From Lutraria lutraria (taxonomy: Eukaryota; Mollusca; Bivalvia; Venerida; Mactridae), in the NCBI GenBank assembly GCA_964023205.1, contig OZ026847.1, positions 1,252,501 to 1,316,500 of the forward strand: DNA of 64,000 nucleotides, written 5' to 3'. The notes below the pieces were generated by a model. The model saw only the letters and a program-made list of their open reading frames with translations, made no database searches and was not told the DNA's origin. Positions 47,290 through 59,458 of this stretch are shown piece after piece (position 1 is the first letter of the stretch; each line of letters opens with the position of its first letter). The position numbers were made by a program, and so were the translations under genes.

Positions 47290-47530
47290 TTTCTTCAAAC
47301 ATATGTTATATCAGCATTGAAATGTTATAATGTATATGTACGAGTAATTGTAAACCTTCCTCTATTGATTGCATGCATTTATGTTTTGTTAAAATTGAAT
47401 GTTTTTTTTTCAATCATATGTTATATCATCAGTTAAGATATCATAATGTATATATAAGTGTAAACATGTCATATGATCAGTAAGAATGTTATAATGTACA
47501 TTGTATATATATGTGTAAATCGTCATGTAA
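47290..47530 (+). repeat. Degenerate AT-rich tandem repeat
   Basis: Three loosely matching units carry CATATGTTATATCA, ATAATGTATAT and GTGTAAA in the same order. Strongly diverged. Confidence 0.5.
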
Positions 47531-48562
47531 ATATTACATTATATCATCCCGGTTAAATATGTTTTTAATTGATACCATGTCAATTAAGTAGTTAACACTT
47601 AGTATTAGTACATATATATTTATTTTTCTATGTCTCTTTCTTTTTATTATTGCTGTACTGTGAGTTTTCAAATTACTTTTTCCCTCTTTTTTATAAGAGA
47701 TACGCATAAATGTATGAACTATAAACTTATAAACCTTCTCCGTGTACACTGTAGTTGTATATATGGGGTAACCAATTTTAAATGTTTAAATATATATTTA
47801 TACCATTTCTTTCGTCACCTTGTTACGTCTATGTATTTGTATATACTTATGTATGCAAATATGTTGTTCACATGGGCCTGAGAGCCTTATGAATCTAAAA
47901 TAAATAAACCCCCATTAAAAGACTTATAAAATGTTAACTTAAAGTAGGTTTCTCCTACCCTCTGTTGTGTTACTTACCCGCGTATGTTTACTCTCATGTC
48001 GCATGTTAATAATTAGATATTTGTTTATGTAAATCATGATGAGCAATGACTCATTTTATATATTATAAAGTATCTGCTCTGTTCTGCTCTGTCTGGCGTG
48101 TAATCGCTAGTCCCTCACAGCTGTGAATTCTTACTCTTTACCCAGGACCATAATAATATACTGTTCACGAGTGAGGAAGCAGTCCAACAAGCTATCGGAG
48201 GGGTGGGGTGGGTATATGGCTCAATCCACCCAGGTGTACAACTTAAGTCTGTCTCCATAGTTTAACAAGAACAAATGCTAAAATGACCCAGGTTGTTCGT
48301 GTGAAATTAGGCCCTAAACAAAAATTGAAATGTTTGAACTTCAAAATTATTTCATACTTTTTTATTTACTACAAAATTGTTTATGAATGACCCAATACTC
48401 TATAAATAACTCGTGTCTTTATGGAGTATATACATGTATACACAAGATTAAGTCAATTGGCGAATATTTTAGAAGAATCGCTTTTAACCGTATGTTCAAA
48501 GATGTTCAATCATCTATGGCTCATATTTTACCCAACCAGAGAATCCGAGTAATTTAACTAAA
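47531..48562. other. AT-rich DNA, nothing firmly identified
   Basis: TATATATTATAAAG at 48055-48070 followed by CTGCTCTGTTCTGCTCTG resembles a TATA region, but no coding exon follows, so I do not call a promoter. Confidence 0.35.
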
Positions 48563-48668
48563 TACAGTAAAACCTCTGAACACCGGACAACCTGAAAACT
48601 GGAATTCTCAGACAACTGGCATGTACCACACGGTCCGGATTGGTCCACTTTTCAGTGCTGTTACTGTA
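48563..48668 (+). mobile_element. MITE-like element, family 2
   Basis: It opens TACAGTAAAACCTCTGAACA then CCGGACAACC, and closes GGTCCACTTTTCAGTGCTGT then TACTGTA. The interior GAAAACTGGAATTCTCAGA is shared with 16425-16587. The left terminus is the cleanest example of the CAGTAAAACC end. Confidence 0.65.
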
Positions 48669-49551
48669 GTATACTTCGTATCTCGAAAAAAGCTGCCTAT
48701 AATGTTCCCCACAAGATATGTAGGATAAATATTATTTGAATTAGCATTTTGTCAATATTTGTGTCAATGGACCAAACATCATTCGACATAGCGTACTAGA
48801 TGTTTGGAGATGCTGAAAAACAAAAGACTAGCACGATATTAATAGTAGCAATGTCCAGTCGATTCTCTTTATTTTGTACTCAATACAACGTACGTACATT
48901 TGTACATAATGCCTATATAGGCCTACCAGTAGACGTTGTTAGATCAGTCCACATTTCTGTCATGTTTGCTACCTTGTGACCTCTCGCCTTTCAACTGAAT
49001 ATGTGGATATATCTATAAGTAAGTAATTTGATATCAATTAGATATATGTCACTTATCATATATCATTGTTTATTAAGTAATCTATCAAAATTATACATCA
49101 TAGGATACCATCCTGTGTAAATGTTTTGCACATATACGTACTATAATAAATAATACCCCAGATGGCATTAACATTGTATAACATGATATGATTAATATTC
49201 TAAGCCATAAAATAAAACTATATTGCTCTATGGGTAATTAAGCATACACTATACACTAATCGCACCTAGATGGTGTTGCCAAAATAAAGTCTGCAATATG
49301 TCATTATAATACTGGCGATGATAAGATGGCAGAACTATGTAGAGCAATTTTTAAGTCATACAAAACATCAAAGATGATAATTTCGCTTCATTAAATTTTA
49401 ACATCTATTAAATATTGTGTAGAAGAAGTATACTTACTATCTGTATGTTAATGCAGAACGCACGGTCAGTATAACATACCTGTCCATAAAATGTTACAAT
49501 ATATAAGAATGACCTTTATTCGGAGGTGGCTACTAAAGCAGGTTATTATAG
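48669..49551. other. AT-rich DNA, nothing identified
   Basis: No gene or repeat supported. Confidence 0.4.
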
Positions 49552-49710
49552 GAATAAACTTTCATTTCTGGTCGTTTATCGATGTGTAAACTCCCTCAGA
49601 CCTCATAACACATTGAATAAAGCCCAAAGGGCTTTATGTGAAGTGTGTGTTATGAGGTCTGAGGGAGTTTACACTTAGATAAACGACCAGAAATGAAAGT
49701 TTAATTCTTT
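49552..49710. mobile_element. Foldback hairpin, about 75-bp arms
   Basis: The left arm (AAACTTTCATTTCTGGTCG, TGTAAACTCCCTCAGACCTC, ATAACACA) is followed at once by its inverse after a tiny AAGCCCAAAGGGCTT loop. The arms differ at few positions. A third, direct arm copy lies at 49866-49950, and a fragment (GTTTATCGAAGTGTAAACTC) at about 52050-52070. Confidence 0.85.
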
Positions 49711-49865
49711 TATTTCCAATTAAATTCATTTGTTTTGTTAAATTCTTACAAATGTCGGACATGAACCGCTAAAACTCTTTAAAGCTGGTAGTATTGTATA
49801 CACGTATAACTTGATGACGTCATGATGACGTCATCAGATAGGAATGTAAATAGTAAAGTAGTGTG

Positions 49866-49950
49866 GTTTATTGTAGGATTAAACGTTCATTTCTGGTCAG
49901 TCATCGAAGTGTTAACTCCCTCTGACCTCATAACACTCATTGAATAAAGC
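49866..49950 (+). repeat. Solitary arm of the foldback family
   Basis: It matches the left arm of 49552-49710 with several substitutions (TTCATTTCTGGTCAGTCATC, CTCCCTCTGACCTCATAACA). Its inverted partner is absent, and element C begins 27 bp further on. Confidence 0.75.
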
Positions 49951-51247
49951 CTGTATAACTGAATCTGTAATAACATACCCAGCTAGCATTCAATATAGGG
50001 CCTATATTGCATCTATATACGCCACTATGTCTGCTCGATATCGGATCGCAATATCAGATAGCTATCGTTTCTGCAAAGTGGATGCTAAATCCAGGGGATG
50101 TCTTTTTGTATGTCTGCCGTATATAGGCCCTATATATTTTTATATTGCACGTATATCACTTTTCCGATATCTGTCCAATATTTTTTTCTGATATCATGCA
50201 GATATTAACTTCCTATAAATTCTGAATATTGACATCCAGGTATCATCTTGATATACAATACAATGTACGTGAATATGTTGTATCTGATGGACAACTGACT
50301 ACTTTACCCTAAGCAAGTACATGTACATGGTATAAAAATAATGGAGAAAACAATACTTTCCCACCAAACACAACATTCATTTCATGCATTGTGGAAAAAT
50401 GACCATAACTAAGTAATTAAAATTGATGCCAGTGTTTTATTATTTAAAACATAAAAAATAAAACATGACACACATTACAAAATCATTATGATGCTTTCAA
50501 TGCACATACAGAGCTTTTGATATGAAAACTGTTGAATCTAATTTATTTTGTACAATAAGCAAGTATATAATGTATTGATACTCAACAAATCAAACTTAAA
50601 GTCATTTAGTTAATTACATAAAATATATTCAGGTTTACAAAATACATAACCTAAAAGAGTAACAGAAAGAGATAATTGAAAATTAGACTTTAACGTCTAT
50701 CAAATTACAAGCAAACAATTAATCATCAATATGTTATTATTATTATTATACCATATTTATATAGCCCTTTTTTCATGTAATTACACGTTCAAAAGTGCTG
50801 TACAATCACGATTACGACATGGTTAAAACAATATGTAATAAATACAAACATGTTAGTCAAAAATGATATGGGTAAAATATATACAACTATGGACAAAATT
50901 ATAAGTCAACAAATCCACCATTAATTTATGCATACAAGTAAGGTACGCAATAATTCTAAAATGATTCAAGTCCGGTTGGCTTCGTAAGCTGTTTGGCCAG
51001 TCCACACGCGCATTACTCCACCAGCCGGTGTTCACTGTTCACTACGCAACGTCACTGAATGTTTACTAAAGGTACATTAAATTAAATAAGTGTTTTAAGA
51101 AAAGCGTCAAGATACCACTGCTACAAGAAACCGTCTCCAAAAGTATAAAGATACTACCTTTAAAGAGACCCCCATACTATTAACCAGAACAAATAAGAAA
51201 CAAACAGTTATATAACTCCTACATGTCAACTTTAACAACATGTTCAT

Positions 51248-51448
51248 TTACTTCATTCTCAATTGTGGAGTGAATTTGGCCATTTTTGCTCCAAAAGCTT
51301 GAAGAAACATCAAAGATTCTGCATGTTGGCACTCAATCAGTATCTCCACTGTCTTCAATTAATAGGAAGTGACCTTGAATTCTGAAACTAGACCAGTGTT
51401 TGTCTGATCATTGCAACTCGGTAAACTTGCCATGCACTTATCTAATTT
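51248..51448 (-). pseudogene. Decayed exon inside element C
   Basis: On the minus strand a good splice acceptor (TTTAATCTTTTCAG, ending at 51449) leads into a frame of 67 codons broken by a single TAA at 51359-51361, which continues in the same frame to a second TAA at 51248. The two parts read LDKCMASLPSCNDQ...VSEFKVTSY and KTVEILIECQHAESLMFLQA...FTPQLRMK, both protein-like. A single-base change from a sense codon would explain the internal stop. Its place in the block absent from the shorter copy suggests a remnant of the element's own protein, perhaps a transposase. I do not recognise the family. Confidence 0.4.
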
Positions 51449-51713
51449 CTGAAAAGATTAAATTGCCGAAATACGGTCGCAAAAATAAGGTGACTGTTGT
51501 TTACACATATGTGAGCCACAGCAACTGAAAATTATACAAGTTTAGCATTTGATAAATTTTAATTCAATAAAAATGATATTAAAAAGTTTCACTGAAGATT
51601 AAATATCTCTATATCTTTATAAAAAGCATGTATTATAAAGGCATTGTACTTACATTCCAATTCCAGAAAATTATTTGTGCAAACTATGTCTTAAAAATAA
51701 CATCCTATCCAAT

Positions 51714-51757
51714 ATGATGTCATAACTTGATACTATGATGTCATAACTTGATACATG
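51714..51757. repeat. 22-bp tandem duplication
   Basis: ATGATGTCATAACTTGATACT occurs twice in tandem. The shorter element C copy has it once (about 54460-54480). Confidence 0.7.
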
Positions 51758-51986
51758 ACGTCACTGTTCTAAGAAGATAAATTTTGTTGATGTTGAATAT
51801 CGGATGAATATCCAAAGGATATCAAGAAACTGACGTAATCTATGAACTGTTTCTGATATTCGAGCGACATCATCTTAGTATGTTCAAATGTATATATAGT
51901 TCACTACATCAGACTGATATTGATCGAATGTTTGGAAACTGATATCAAAATTCCTATATACATCCTATGTGGACATGCTAGCTGGG

Positions 51987-52249
51987 ATAATTAGGTCAAA
52001 AGCAGTCCGTCGACAATGAACAGAAACAAAGGATATCCGATTGAAAAGGAGTTTATCGAAGTGTAAACTCCCTAAATTGACCAATCAAAATGCGTAGATT
52101 TATTAGAATTGGAAATAATTAATTTTCAAATAAAGAAACGATTACTCTCTAACTGACTTATCCAAGAAAAAACATTTCCCTCATAAAGCAAAATGAATAC
52201 AGTCATGCATTAGGAACATGCCTCAGGTACATACATATCTATTAACAGA
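51987..52249. other. Foldback-arm fragment and unassigned DNA
   Basis: GTTTATCGAAGTGTAAACTC near 52050-52070 is part of the arm family at 49552-49950. The rest is unassigned. Confidence 0.45.
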
Positions 52250-55200
52250 TAAAAGGCCCATTAGCTTTTCGAATTTAGTACTAGAGAACAATTGATAAAA
52301 TGATCGTTAAACATAAGAACTATATTCCACAGACACTTCTTTAGAAAAAATTACCCCACCCACCACGTTCGCTCTTATGACTACCAATGCATATAAAAAC
52401 TAGAAGATAACAAGGTCCAAACGAAAGTAGAACATATTTTTGGGGGTTTTCAAACAAATGAAAGCTAAACTTACATTGGAATCCTGTTTTGCTTATCTAA
52501 AACTGCTTTTCTTTATTATGACCCGCTTTCCACTGTCTACGAAACTGAATATCGTAGAATTCCAACTTTTTCACGTTTTGTACTGTGGGAGCTGTTGCGA
52601 TCGAACATTAGTCACGGAAACGGTAAGCAGGCGGCAATTAGACTAGTTGGGCGTATCGCGGTTTGTCTGGTTCCCTGCATTCCGTAACTACGATAACGCA
52701 GTGTAGGGGCTGATATTACCTGGACATATTGGTTTTTTGGACTTTAATATATACATTTGTAAGTATTTTTCTCCTTTTGTTATACATGGCTATAAAGTGA
52801 GCCATTATATTTAGCCATTATATTTAGCATCAATAATTTAAGTAGTAAATATAGACATGATATATAATAATATATAAACCGTACAAAAAAAAGAGCAAAA
52901 GCTTAATTACCGGTGTTGCATGTTCTGTGTTGCCACATATCACAGGTACCACAAGATACACTGAGCTGCTTGGGATGCACAGATTCTCTACTCTAAACTA
53001 GAATAAGACATTGTTACACTGAATAATACAACACTGGTTCGGAAATTCCACAAATGACTCATTGTCACACACACTAATAATATATTGCAGTAAATTTATC
53101 CAGACACTTCAAAAAAGTTATATAGACTCTCTTTATTAACAACTAATGATTTAAATGTAAACAAAAATATTTTTTGATGCATATATACTGTTGAGATAAT
53201 TTATTTCAACCGACAGTTTTAGTTCAAACCTTTTAGCAATAATTGAGAAACAAAAAGAACATATGAAAGGAAATAACTGCAAAAATAAAATTAATTGTAA
53301 TCAATGACAATAAAAGATAATTGTCACACCGGCGATGACAGACTTTATAGTGGAACCTTAATTATTAACATACCTCCTAGCTAAATAAAATTAATTGATG
53401 GTAAAACACTAAATTCTGTTTTTTTTCTTTAAATAAAATATGAACAAACCAATGTTTATATGACACCAACCTCCCAGCTAGCATTTAATATAGGGCCTAT
53501 ATTTCACCTATATACGCCACTATGTCTGCTCGATATCAGATTTCAATATCAGATAAATATCGTTTAGAACTGCAAAGTGGATGCTATATCCAGGGGATGT
53601 CTTTTTGTATGTCTGTCGTATATAGGCCCTATATATTTTTATATTCTACGTATATCACTTTTCCTATATCAGTCCTATATTTTTTTCTGATATCATGCAA
53701 TATTGACTTCCTATATAAATTCTGAATATTGATATCCAGGTATCATCTTGATATTTGTTTACTTCATGTATATATACAATGCAATGCACATGAATGTTGT
53801 ATCTGTTGAACAATTGACTACTTTACCCTATACAAGCACGCGGTATAAAAATAATGGAGAAAACAATACGTTCCCACCAAACAACATTCATTTCATGTAT
53901 TGTAGAAAAAATGAGCATAACTAAATAATAAATAGTCCATGTTTAATTATTCAAAACATAGAAAAAATGAAACATGACTCACATTACAAAATCATCATAA
54001 TGATGTTTTCAATACACCTAAAGTAGAGCTGTAGAAAATTAGAAATGGAAATTCTGTTGAATCTAGTTAATATTGTACAGTAAACATGTAATGTATAGAT
54101 ATTCAACAATCAAACTTAAAGCCAATAAGTCAAATACATAACATATATTCAGGTTTACAATATACATATTAAGCCTTAAAGAGTAAAAGTAAGATAATTA
54201 AAAAGATAGACTTTACTGTAACGTCGACCAAATTACAAGCAGCGATCATCAATATATATGTTCTTATCAAGGACTTATATACATACAAATAAATAAACTT
54301 TAATAGAATAAAAATGATTATAAAAAGTTTCACTTAAGACTAAATATCTCCAAATCTTTATAAAAAGCGTGTATTATAATTTTAAGACAACGTACTTACA
54401 TTTCAAGTCCTGAAAATTCTTTGTGTAAAATGTGTCTTAAAATAACATCCTGTCCAATATGATGTCATAACTTGATATATGACGTCACTTGTTCTACTTT
54501 GATAAATATCGGGTGGATATCCAAAGGATATCAAGAAACTGACGTAATCTATTAATTATTTCGGATATTCGAGCGACATCATCTTAGTATGTTCAAAAGT
54601 ATATGTAGTTTACTATATCAGACTGATATTGATTGAATGTTTGGAAACTGATATCAAAATTCTTATATACGTCATATGTGGACATGCTGGATGGGCTGTT
54701 TAATTTTATTACTAATATAACTCGTAATAAATATTTATATGTACATTTGTATTTAAATATGATAAGGTATAAAGAATTTTATAAAATATCAAGACGCACA
54801 ATGCTTTGAATTCCACATTTTGCACAAAAGGCTGTCCCAAACTGAAATTCGATTTGGGTACCAAACTGATGTGTATTTATATTGAACAGGAACGACAACT
54901 CTGTGTAGATATTGACCATTTACGTCACACAAGGCCAGGCGGAAACGCTTTAAAATGTCTAAAAATAGCATTTTCTCGATCGCAGCAGCCCCCGATACTA
55001 AATTAATTGGAAATAGTCGGAATTTACACTTGTATGTGAGAACGGTGTCGTTAGAATTAAAAAAAAATGTAATTGTGCATAGAAGGCAGAAATTATGACG
55101 CTAGTGCAATATTTGTTTGAATATCCCAAAAAATATGTTCTACTTTCGTTTGGACCTTGTTATCTTCTAGTATTTATATGCATTGGTAGTCATAAGAGCG

Positions 55201-55521
55201 AACGTGGTGGGTGGGGTAATTTTTTCTAAACAAGTGTCTGTGCTATATTATATTTGCTCTAAAACAATATTTACATAATGCATTTTTTTAGCCAGATCTC
55301 GTAAAAATGTTGTCTGATGCTTACTCTTATTTTTTGCAATATCATTGAAAAAAATACTCATTATACAGTGCTACATTTCCATATGTACTTCGTTATTAAA
55401 TAAATAAAAACATCGGAATGTTTATAATGAAAGTAAAAGTCAATTTCATTGATAAGACATCGTTCTAGGTAAAATAAGACCTACTTTAATTTTAACATAC
55501 AAAAAGCTAATTGGGCTTTAA
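52250..55521. mobile_element. Element T, 3.3 kb, TTAAAG-type ends and long diverged inverted arms
   Basis: The left end reads AAAAGGCCCATTAGCTTTT and the right end is the inverse (AAAAAGCTAATTGGGCTTTAA). Inner inverted blocks match well: 52318-52465 against 55105-55262 (ACCCCACCCACCACGTTCGC, CCAATGCATATAAA, AACAAGGTCCAAACGAAAGT), and GGAGCTGTTGCGATCGAA at 52590 against its inverse near 54975. TTAA-edged ends suggest piggyBac or Kolobok kinship. Element C copy two is nested inside. Open frames at 52440-52646 and 54789-55006 lie in the arms and are not supported as genes. Confidence 0.6.
53471..54695. mobile_element. Element C, short copy, nested in element T
   Basis: It starts CCCAGCTAGCATTTAATATA and ends GGACATGCTGGATGGG, the right terminus carrying mutations. 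It is collinear with 49977-51986 except for the missing 820-bp internal block, so it is either an internal deletion derivative or the form that preceded an insertion in the long copy. Confidence 0.75.
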
Positions 55522-55921
55522 CGACACAATTACATGAATATCATCGTCAGTGTGGTCATTAATGACGTTAATGTTGATAAATAATTTATTCTGATAAATA
55601 TCAATTATTCAACAGCTCTCTATTATCTTAAATAATTCATTAAAAAACATTTGATTTTCTATGAATTACTTTTATCAGGCGTATACTTCGTGTTGTTGTC
55701 TTGATTGATAACATGGCGTACGACGCATCACAGATAAACTCATGAATTCCATATCGCAGCATTTCGTCAAATATTCACACATTAAACATTATCATATTCC
55801 GATGATAGTCAGTGCAAATAATGTGATACACGTTGATGTGTCGCTATCTGAGATATCTATGAATTAGTTACACATTTATAACAGGATATCGAGTCTGTTT
55901 GCTATAAACTGGTTATAATTT
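55522..55921. other. AT-rich DNA, nothing identified
   Basis: No feature supported. Confidence 0.35.
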
Positions 55922-56080
55922 TATTGTTTGTTTGTTTGAGTTTTACGCCCCTTTTCAACGCTCAAGAGTCATAAGAGGCGGGCAGTTCACCTTATCATCG
56001 TTTCTGGGATGAACCAGTACTAGACTCCCATTCTCCGTAAGCAACTCGGTCTTTCAGAATGTATGTTATTATAGAATTAT
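55922..56080 (-). mobile_element. SINE 3' portion, head-truncated
   Basis: Read on the minus strand, a core (GAGTCTAGTACTGGTTCATC, AAGGTGAACTGCCCGCCTC) leads to GGGGCGTAAAACTCAAACAA and an (AAAC)n tail, the usual 3' end of mollusc SINEs. The tRNA-like head is absent. Confidence 0.65.
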
Positions 56081-56142
56081 GACTGATACATATGTTTCCG
56101 AACAACACAAGTATATACGTAATGCATATATATTCCTCTAAT

Positions 56143-56358
56143 TAGTTTGTTTGTTTGAATCATATATGAGGTGGACAGTTCACCTAACCATCGTTCCTTG
56201 GATGAACCAGTACTAGACTCATATCCTCAGTAAGCAACTGCCTACTTTCTCACATAAAGAGACATGGTCGGTAGCTGGGCTCGAACCCACGTCCTTCTAA
56301 CAGTGAAAGGTTACAGTGATTTGAAGCCCGCGACCTTAACCACTCGACCACGAAGCCA
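56143..56358 (-). mobile_element. tRNA-derived SINE
   Basis: The minus strand starts CTGGCTTCGTGGTCGAGTGG (box A-like) and has GTGGGTTCGAGCCCAGC (box B) about 60 bases later, separated by an expanded anticodon region. This is followed by the same core as the preceding copy (GAGTCTAGTACTGGTTCATC, GGTGAACTGTCCACCTC) and a short (AAAC)n tail. The head resembles a class II (Leu/Ser-type) tRNA. It is a mobile element and not a functional tRNA gene. Confidence 0.75.
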
Positions 56359-57429
56359 GGTCTTATAACTTTATTAAGTATGGTAACATATCCCAGACAA
56401 ATATTCGTCAGCTTGCTATAGAACATTATTTATGTTTTTGATTAATTTCCACTGTCACATGATTTATATTTCCACAATGGCTTTATTTCTTTCTTGTCTG
56501 AATTTCATTTCTCGATATTTAGCATTTTATTGATGTCATGAATTTTAAACATGATGTAAATGCCAGTAAAGATATATTGGCGCGATTCTGAAACATCACG
56601 TTCGCACATTGACAGTTTGCATATGAACCTCTTACAAGACGATACTGATTATTCAACTGGTATTGAACGTTGCTTACAAAATTTAGAATTTAATGAATAT
56701 CTATATACCTATGTTTGAAGTATTATCAATAAATTATGTTGTGTTAAACAAAACAGGCAGTACATTTGTTTTATATATTCCGGCTATTGTTTTATTTCAA
56801 TGGCTTCATATTTCATGTCCTGTGATATAATTGTTGTGTTATAAAGTAATCCGACTCTGATCTTCTATCAACCCAATTCTCCTAAGCCCGTCTGTAAATT
56901 GCCTTCTGTAAACCCGAATAGGAATATTTCTCAAGGATAGTAGACCATAACTTTTGATTTCACAAATGTATGACACTGGCATATAAGGTATGACACAATC
57001 AACACATTACGTCAACTGTTGGGTCACTAATACCACCGGCCATTTAGAATATCCATCGATTAATACAAGGAACTCTGTGGACATCTTGGGATCTTTAAAA
57101 AATATTTGCAATCTCAAAGCATGCACCATTTAGATGTAATCGCACATTAGACCGGTAACGGTTGCATTTTGAAAACGAATTCATTTTGTATTAATCCCCA
57201 ATGCACTCCGGCGGATTTGATATCAAGTCGATCTATCAAGTTTCTCCATTCGGTAAATTTCTTCCAACGTATAATTAACGACAATGAAATACAGTAGCGA
57301 CCAAAGAGCTAACATCGATTGTACCTAATTCTGTTAATCTTACAATGCATCAGTTTCTATTACATGATTGTTTTGTGATTGTCAAACAATTGGTTTGATT
57401 TTATAAATTTCGTCCAATTACAATGTTTT
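56359..57429. other. AT-rich DNA, nothing identified
   Basis: No gene or repeat supported. Confidence 0.4.
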
Positions 57430-57868
57430 TCTAACAAGAACAACTATAACAAAACATATGTAGACGAATTACAAGAAGCGTATTGGTTTATGTTTTTTAT
57501 ATAAAGGATATTGACTATGTTTATGATATGAGTAATATACATTATAACGACGATCATGAGTATCTGACAAATGAATAAATGCAAGTATATAGTTCACAAG
57601 CACATGGTAATATCATACCCTACATCAATCAAATAGAATCAACCCTAAATGTTAGCGAATTCATACAACCACATTGAACTTCAAAAAGCTACACAACAAC
57701 TTATCTAGGCAATGCCTTCACAATTTACTTACCTGTCAACTATTAATAGATTCAGTCATCACCATTAGCCAATCAAATGGCCAGGATTAGCCAAACTAGT
57801 AATAGACACTACACTATATACTCGCAAACAGCTATAATAAACTAACACTCATAAGTATAATTCGTCTA
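57430..57868 (-). mobile_element. Dispersed element E, shorter copy
   Basis: Inverse of 30473-31068, lacking the 100-bp segment corresponding to 30577-30690. TAGACGAATT at 57461 and ATTCGTCTAG at 57861-57869 are inverted relative to each other. Confidence 0.65.
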
Positions 57869-59048
57869 GAAAAACAATCAGTCTCTGATTTATTGTGATG
57901 CAATCCTCACCGTCAATTCCAAAATATCATCTTAAATGTAGCACATAATCATATTCGAGACATGTAAATATAACAGTATATCAGCCCTGTACTGGGATAC
58001 CCTTAAAATAATGACTAGTATATTGTTTTTAGGTTACCCGATTGACTAATGCAATAGTTGAATAGCGGTCACCGTGGATTTTAACCTGAATTGTGTGCAA
58101 AACCGAACCTTGTTCAGCAAGTTGCCGTCAACATTCCAAACAAGTGAATGACAACATCTTCATTAATTGTAAGGTATTTTTAATAAAGTGATTTTATAAC
58201 ATTGAAATAGATAATGCTAAATATTGTTAATTTTATTCACATAACGTGAGAAATAAATCTAGAGAAAATCGTATTTCATCCAGGAGTTTCCTAGGAATGT
58301 TGGCATTGTATTTTGTAGAAATTCTTTCACCAAATAGGGAAAAAGGTTTTTTTTTTGCAAGATGGAAGTCACTGAATGTCGGCCATCATTGTTAAAGGAA
58401 AGAATGTCCTGAAATTGTCAGTGTTTTATACATGAGCTCGACATATGTGCTCGAACTTTGTAAAATCACAATCACATACAGACTGGAGTATCAACAACCA
58501 ACATCCAATACTAAAACAACAAAGCATTACAAGCAAAAATACAATAAATCAAGTATCCAGATACTACATCTTAGAAACATTGGAGGTTTAAATTGATAAC
58601 ATGGAAAACGATTTGTCCTAATAAATGTAACAGCAAAAACACTAAACAGAACAACAGACGGCTCAATTACAGTTTTGGTAAAATGACAACTGTATCATAG
58701 TGATGCTTTATAACGATTATGTTGGTATTAATGTTATTGGTTTACCCAGTTAATTTTTGGTAGATGTCAAATTTGTTCGTACTGTGTACAATATCAAGAA
58801 GATACAAGAACATACACTTTGTTTACAAACGTATACTTAAATAAAACAACCCGAACTTATGACTTTGGATTGAAAAATATCCGCCTATCGATTGAAAAAG
58901 GATCAGTGACGCAATATAGTGAACGTCAGAACAGGAAATGTCTCTTTTGTGATTTTTTCACCGATCCGGATGCTTTAGCAACGAACATAGTTTGATACGT
59001 AAAGTGCCTCAAATATACGAAGTTATGTTAAAGGCTATACTTGCGACA
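57869..59048. other. AT-rich DNA, nothing identified
   Basis: No gene or repeat supported. Confidence 0.4.
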
Positions 59049-59214
59049 TACAATGTAACCTCCAAAAACAATACATATTGGGAGTGGAAACATTATGTTG
59101 CTGTCGAGAGATTGTTGTTCTATAGAGTTTAATCGTGCAGTGGAGAAAATCATGCTGTTGTTGAAGGGAGGTTGTTGCTCAAATGAGGGTCGCTCTGGAG
59201 AGGTTGTACCTGTA
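59049..59214 (+). mobile_element. MITE-like element, family 1
   Basis: It opens TACAATGTAACCTCC and closes GGAGAGGTTGTACCTGTA. The interior AAAATCATGCTGTTGTTG and GGTCGCTCTGGAGAGG matches 35658-35846 closely. Confidence 0.65.
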
Positions 59215-59458
59215 TATGTACCTACCTACCCGATATTCTGGTTAAGTAACGGAAACTGAACTATTTTTCTGGCGGAATATTGTACGTTAATACATCATGT
59301 TTCATCACTCCTCCTTCAGCAACATGTTAAAACATGCTTAATAAAATAGTTCCGTTCTAGTTTCAGTCCTGGCCATAAAACGTCTAGGGATATCACATTG
59401 TCGATGATATCAATACGCGCACTGCGCACCACTTTATCAATTTTTAAACTGTTATCGA
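59215..59458. other. Upstream region of the candidate gene start
   Basis: Unassigned sequence preceding the candidate core promoter; no recognisable transcription-factor array. Confidence 0.3.

Larger units (their letters stand above)
49977..51986. mobile_element. Element C, long copy (CCCAGCTAGCAT ends)
   Basis: The termini are exact 12-bp inverted repeats, CCCAGCTAGCAT and ATGCTAGCTGGG. Subterminal sequence is full of TATAGGCCCTATAT and GATATC-like palindromes. It matches the copy at 53471-54695 at both ends but has an extra block of about 820 bp (50732-51555) with the decayed exon at 51248-51448 and an ATTTATATAGCCC-type repeat at 50750-50805. No target duplication was resolved and no superfamily is assigned. 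Confidence 0.75.

Noticed and set aside
48050..48130. TATA-type promoter before CTGCTCTG repeats
   Set aside because: No ATG exon or splice donor of interest follows, and TATA-like sequences are frequent in AT-rich DNA.
54789..55006. FCAKCGIQS-like Cys-x2-Cys phrase on the minus strand resembling the CENP-V/GFA enzyme family
   Set aside because: The rest of the frame does not follow the family, and the DNA lies in the inverted arm of element T, so the match is probably chance.
56255..56358. Functional tRNA gene
   Set aside because: Box A and box B are present but spacing and stems are wrong, and a SINE body and (AAAC)n tail follow.
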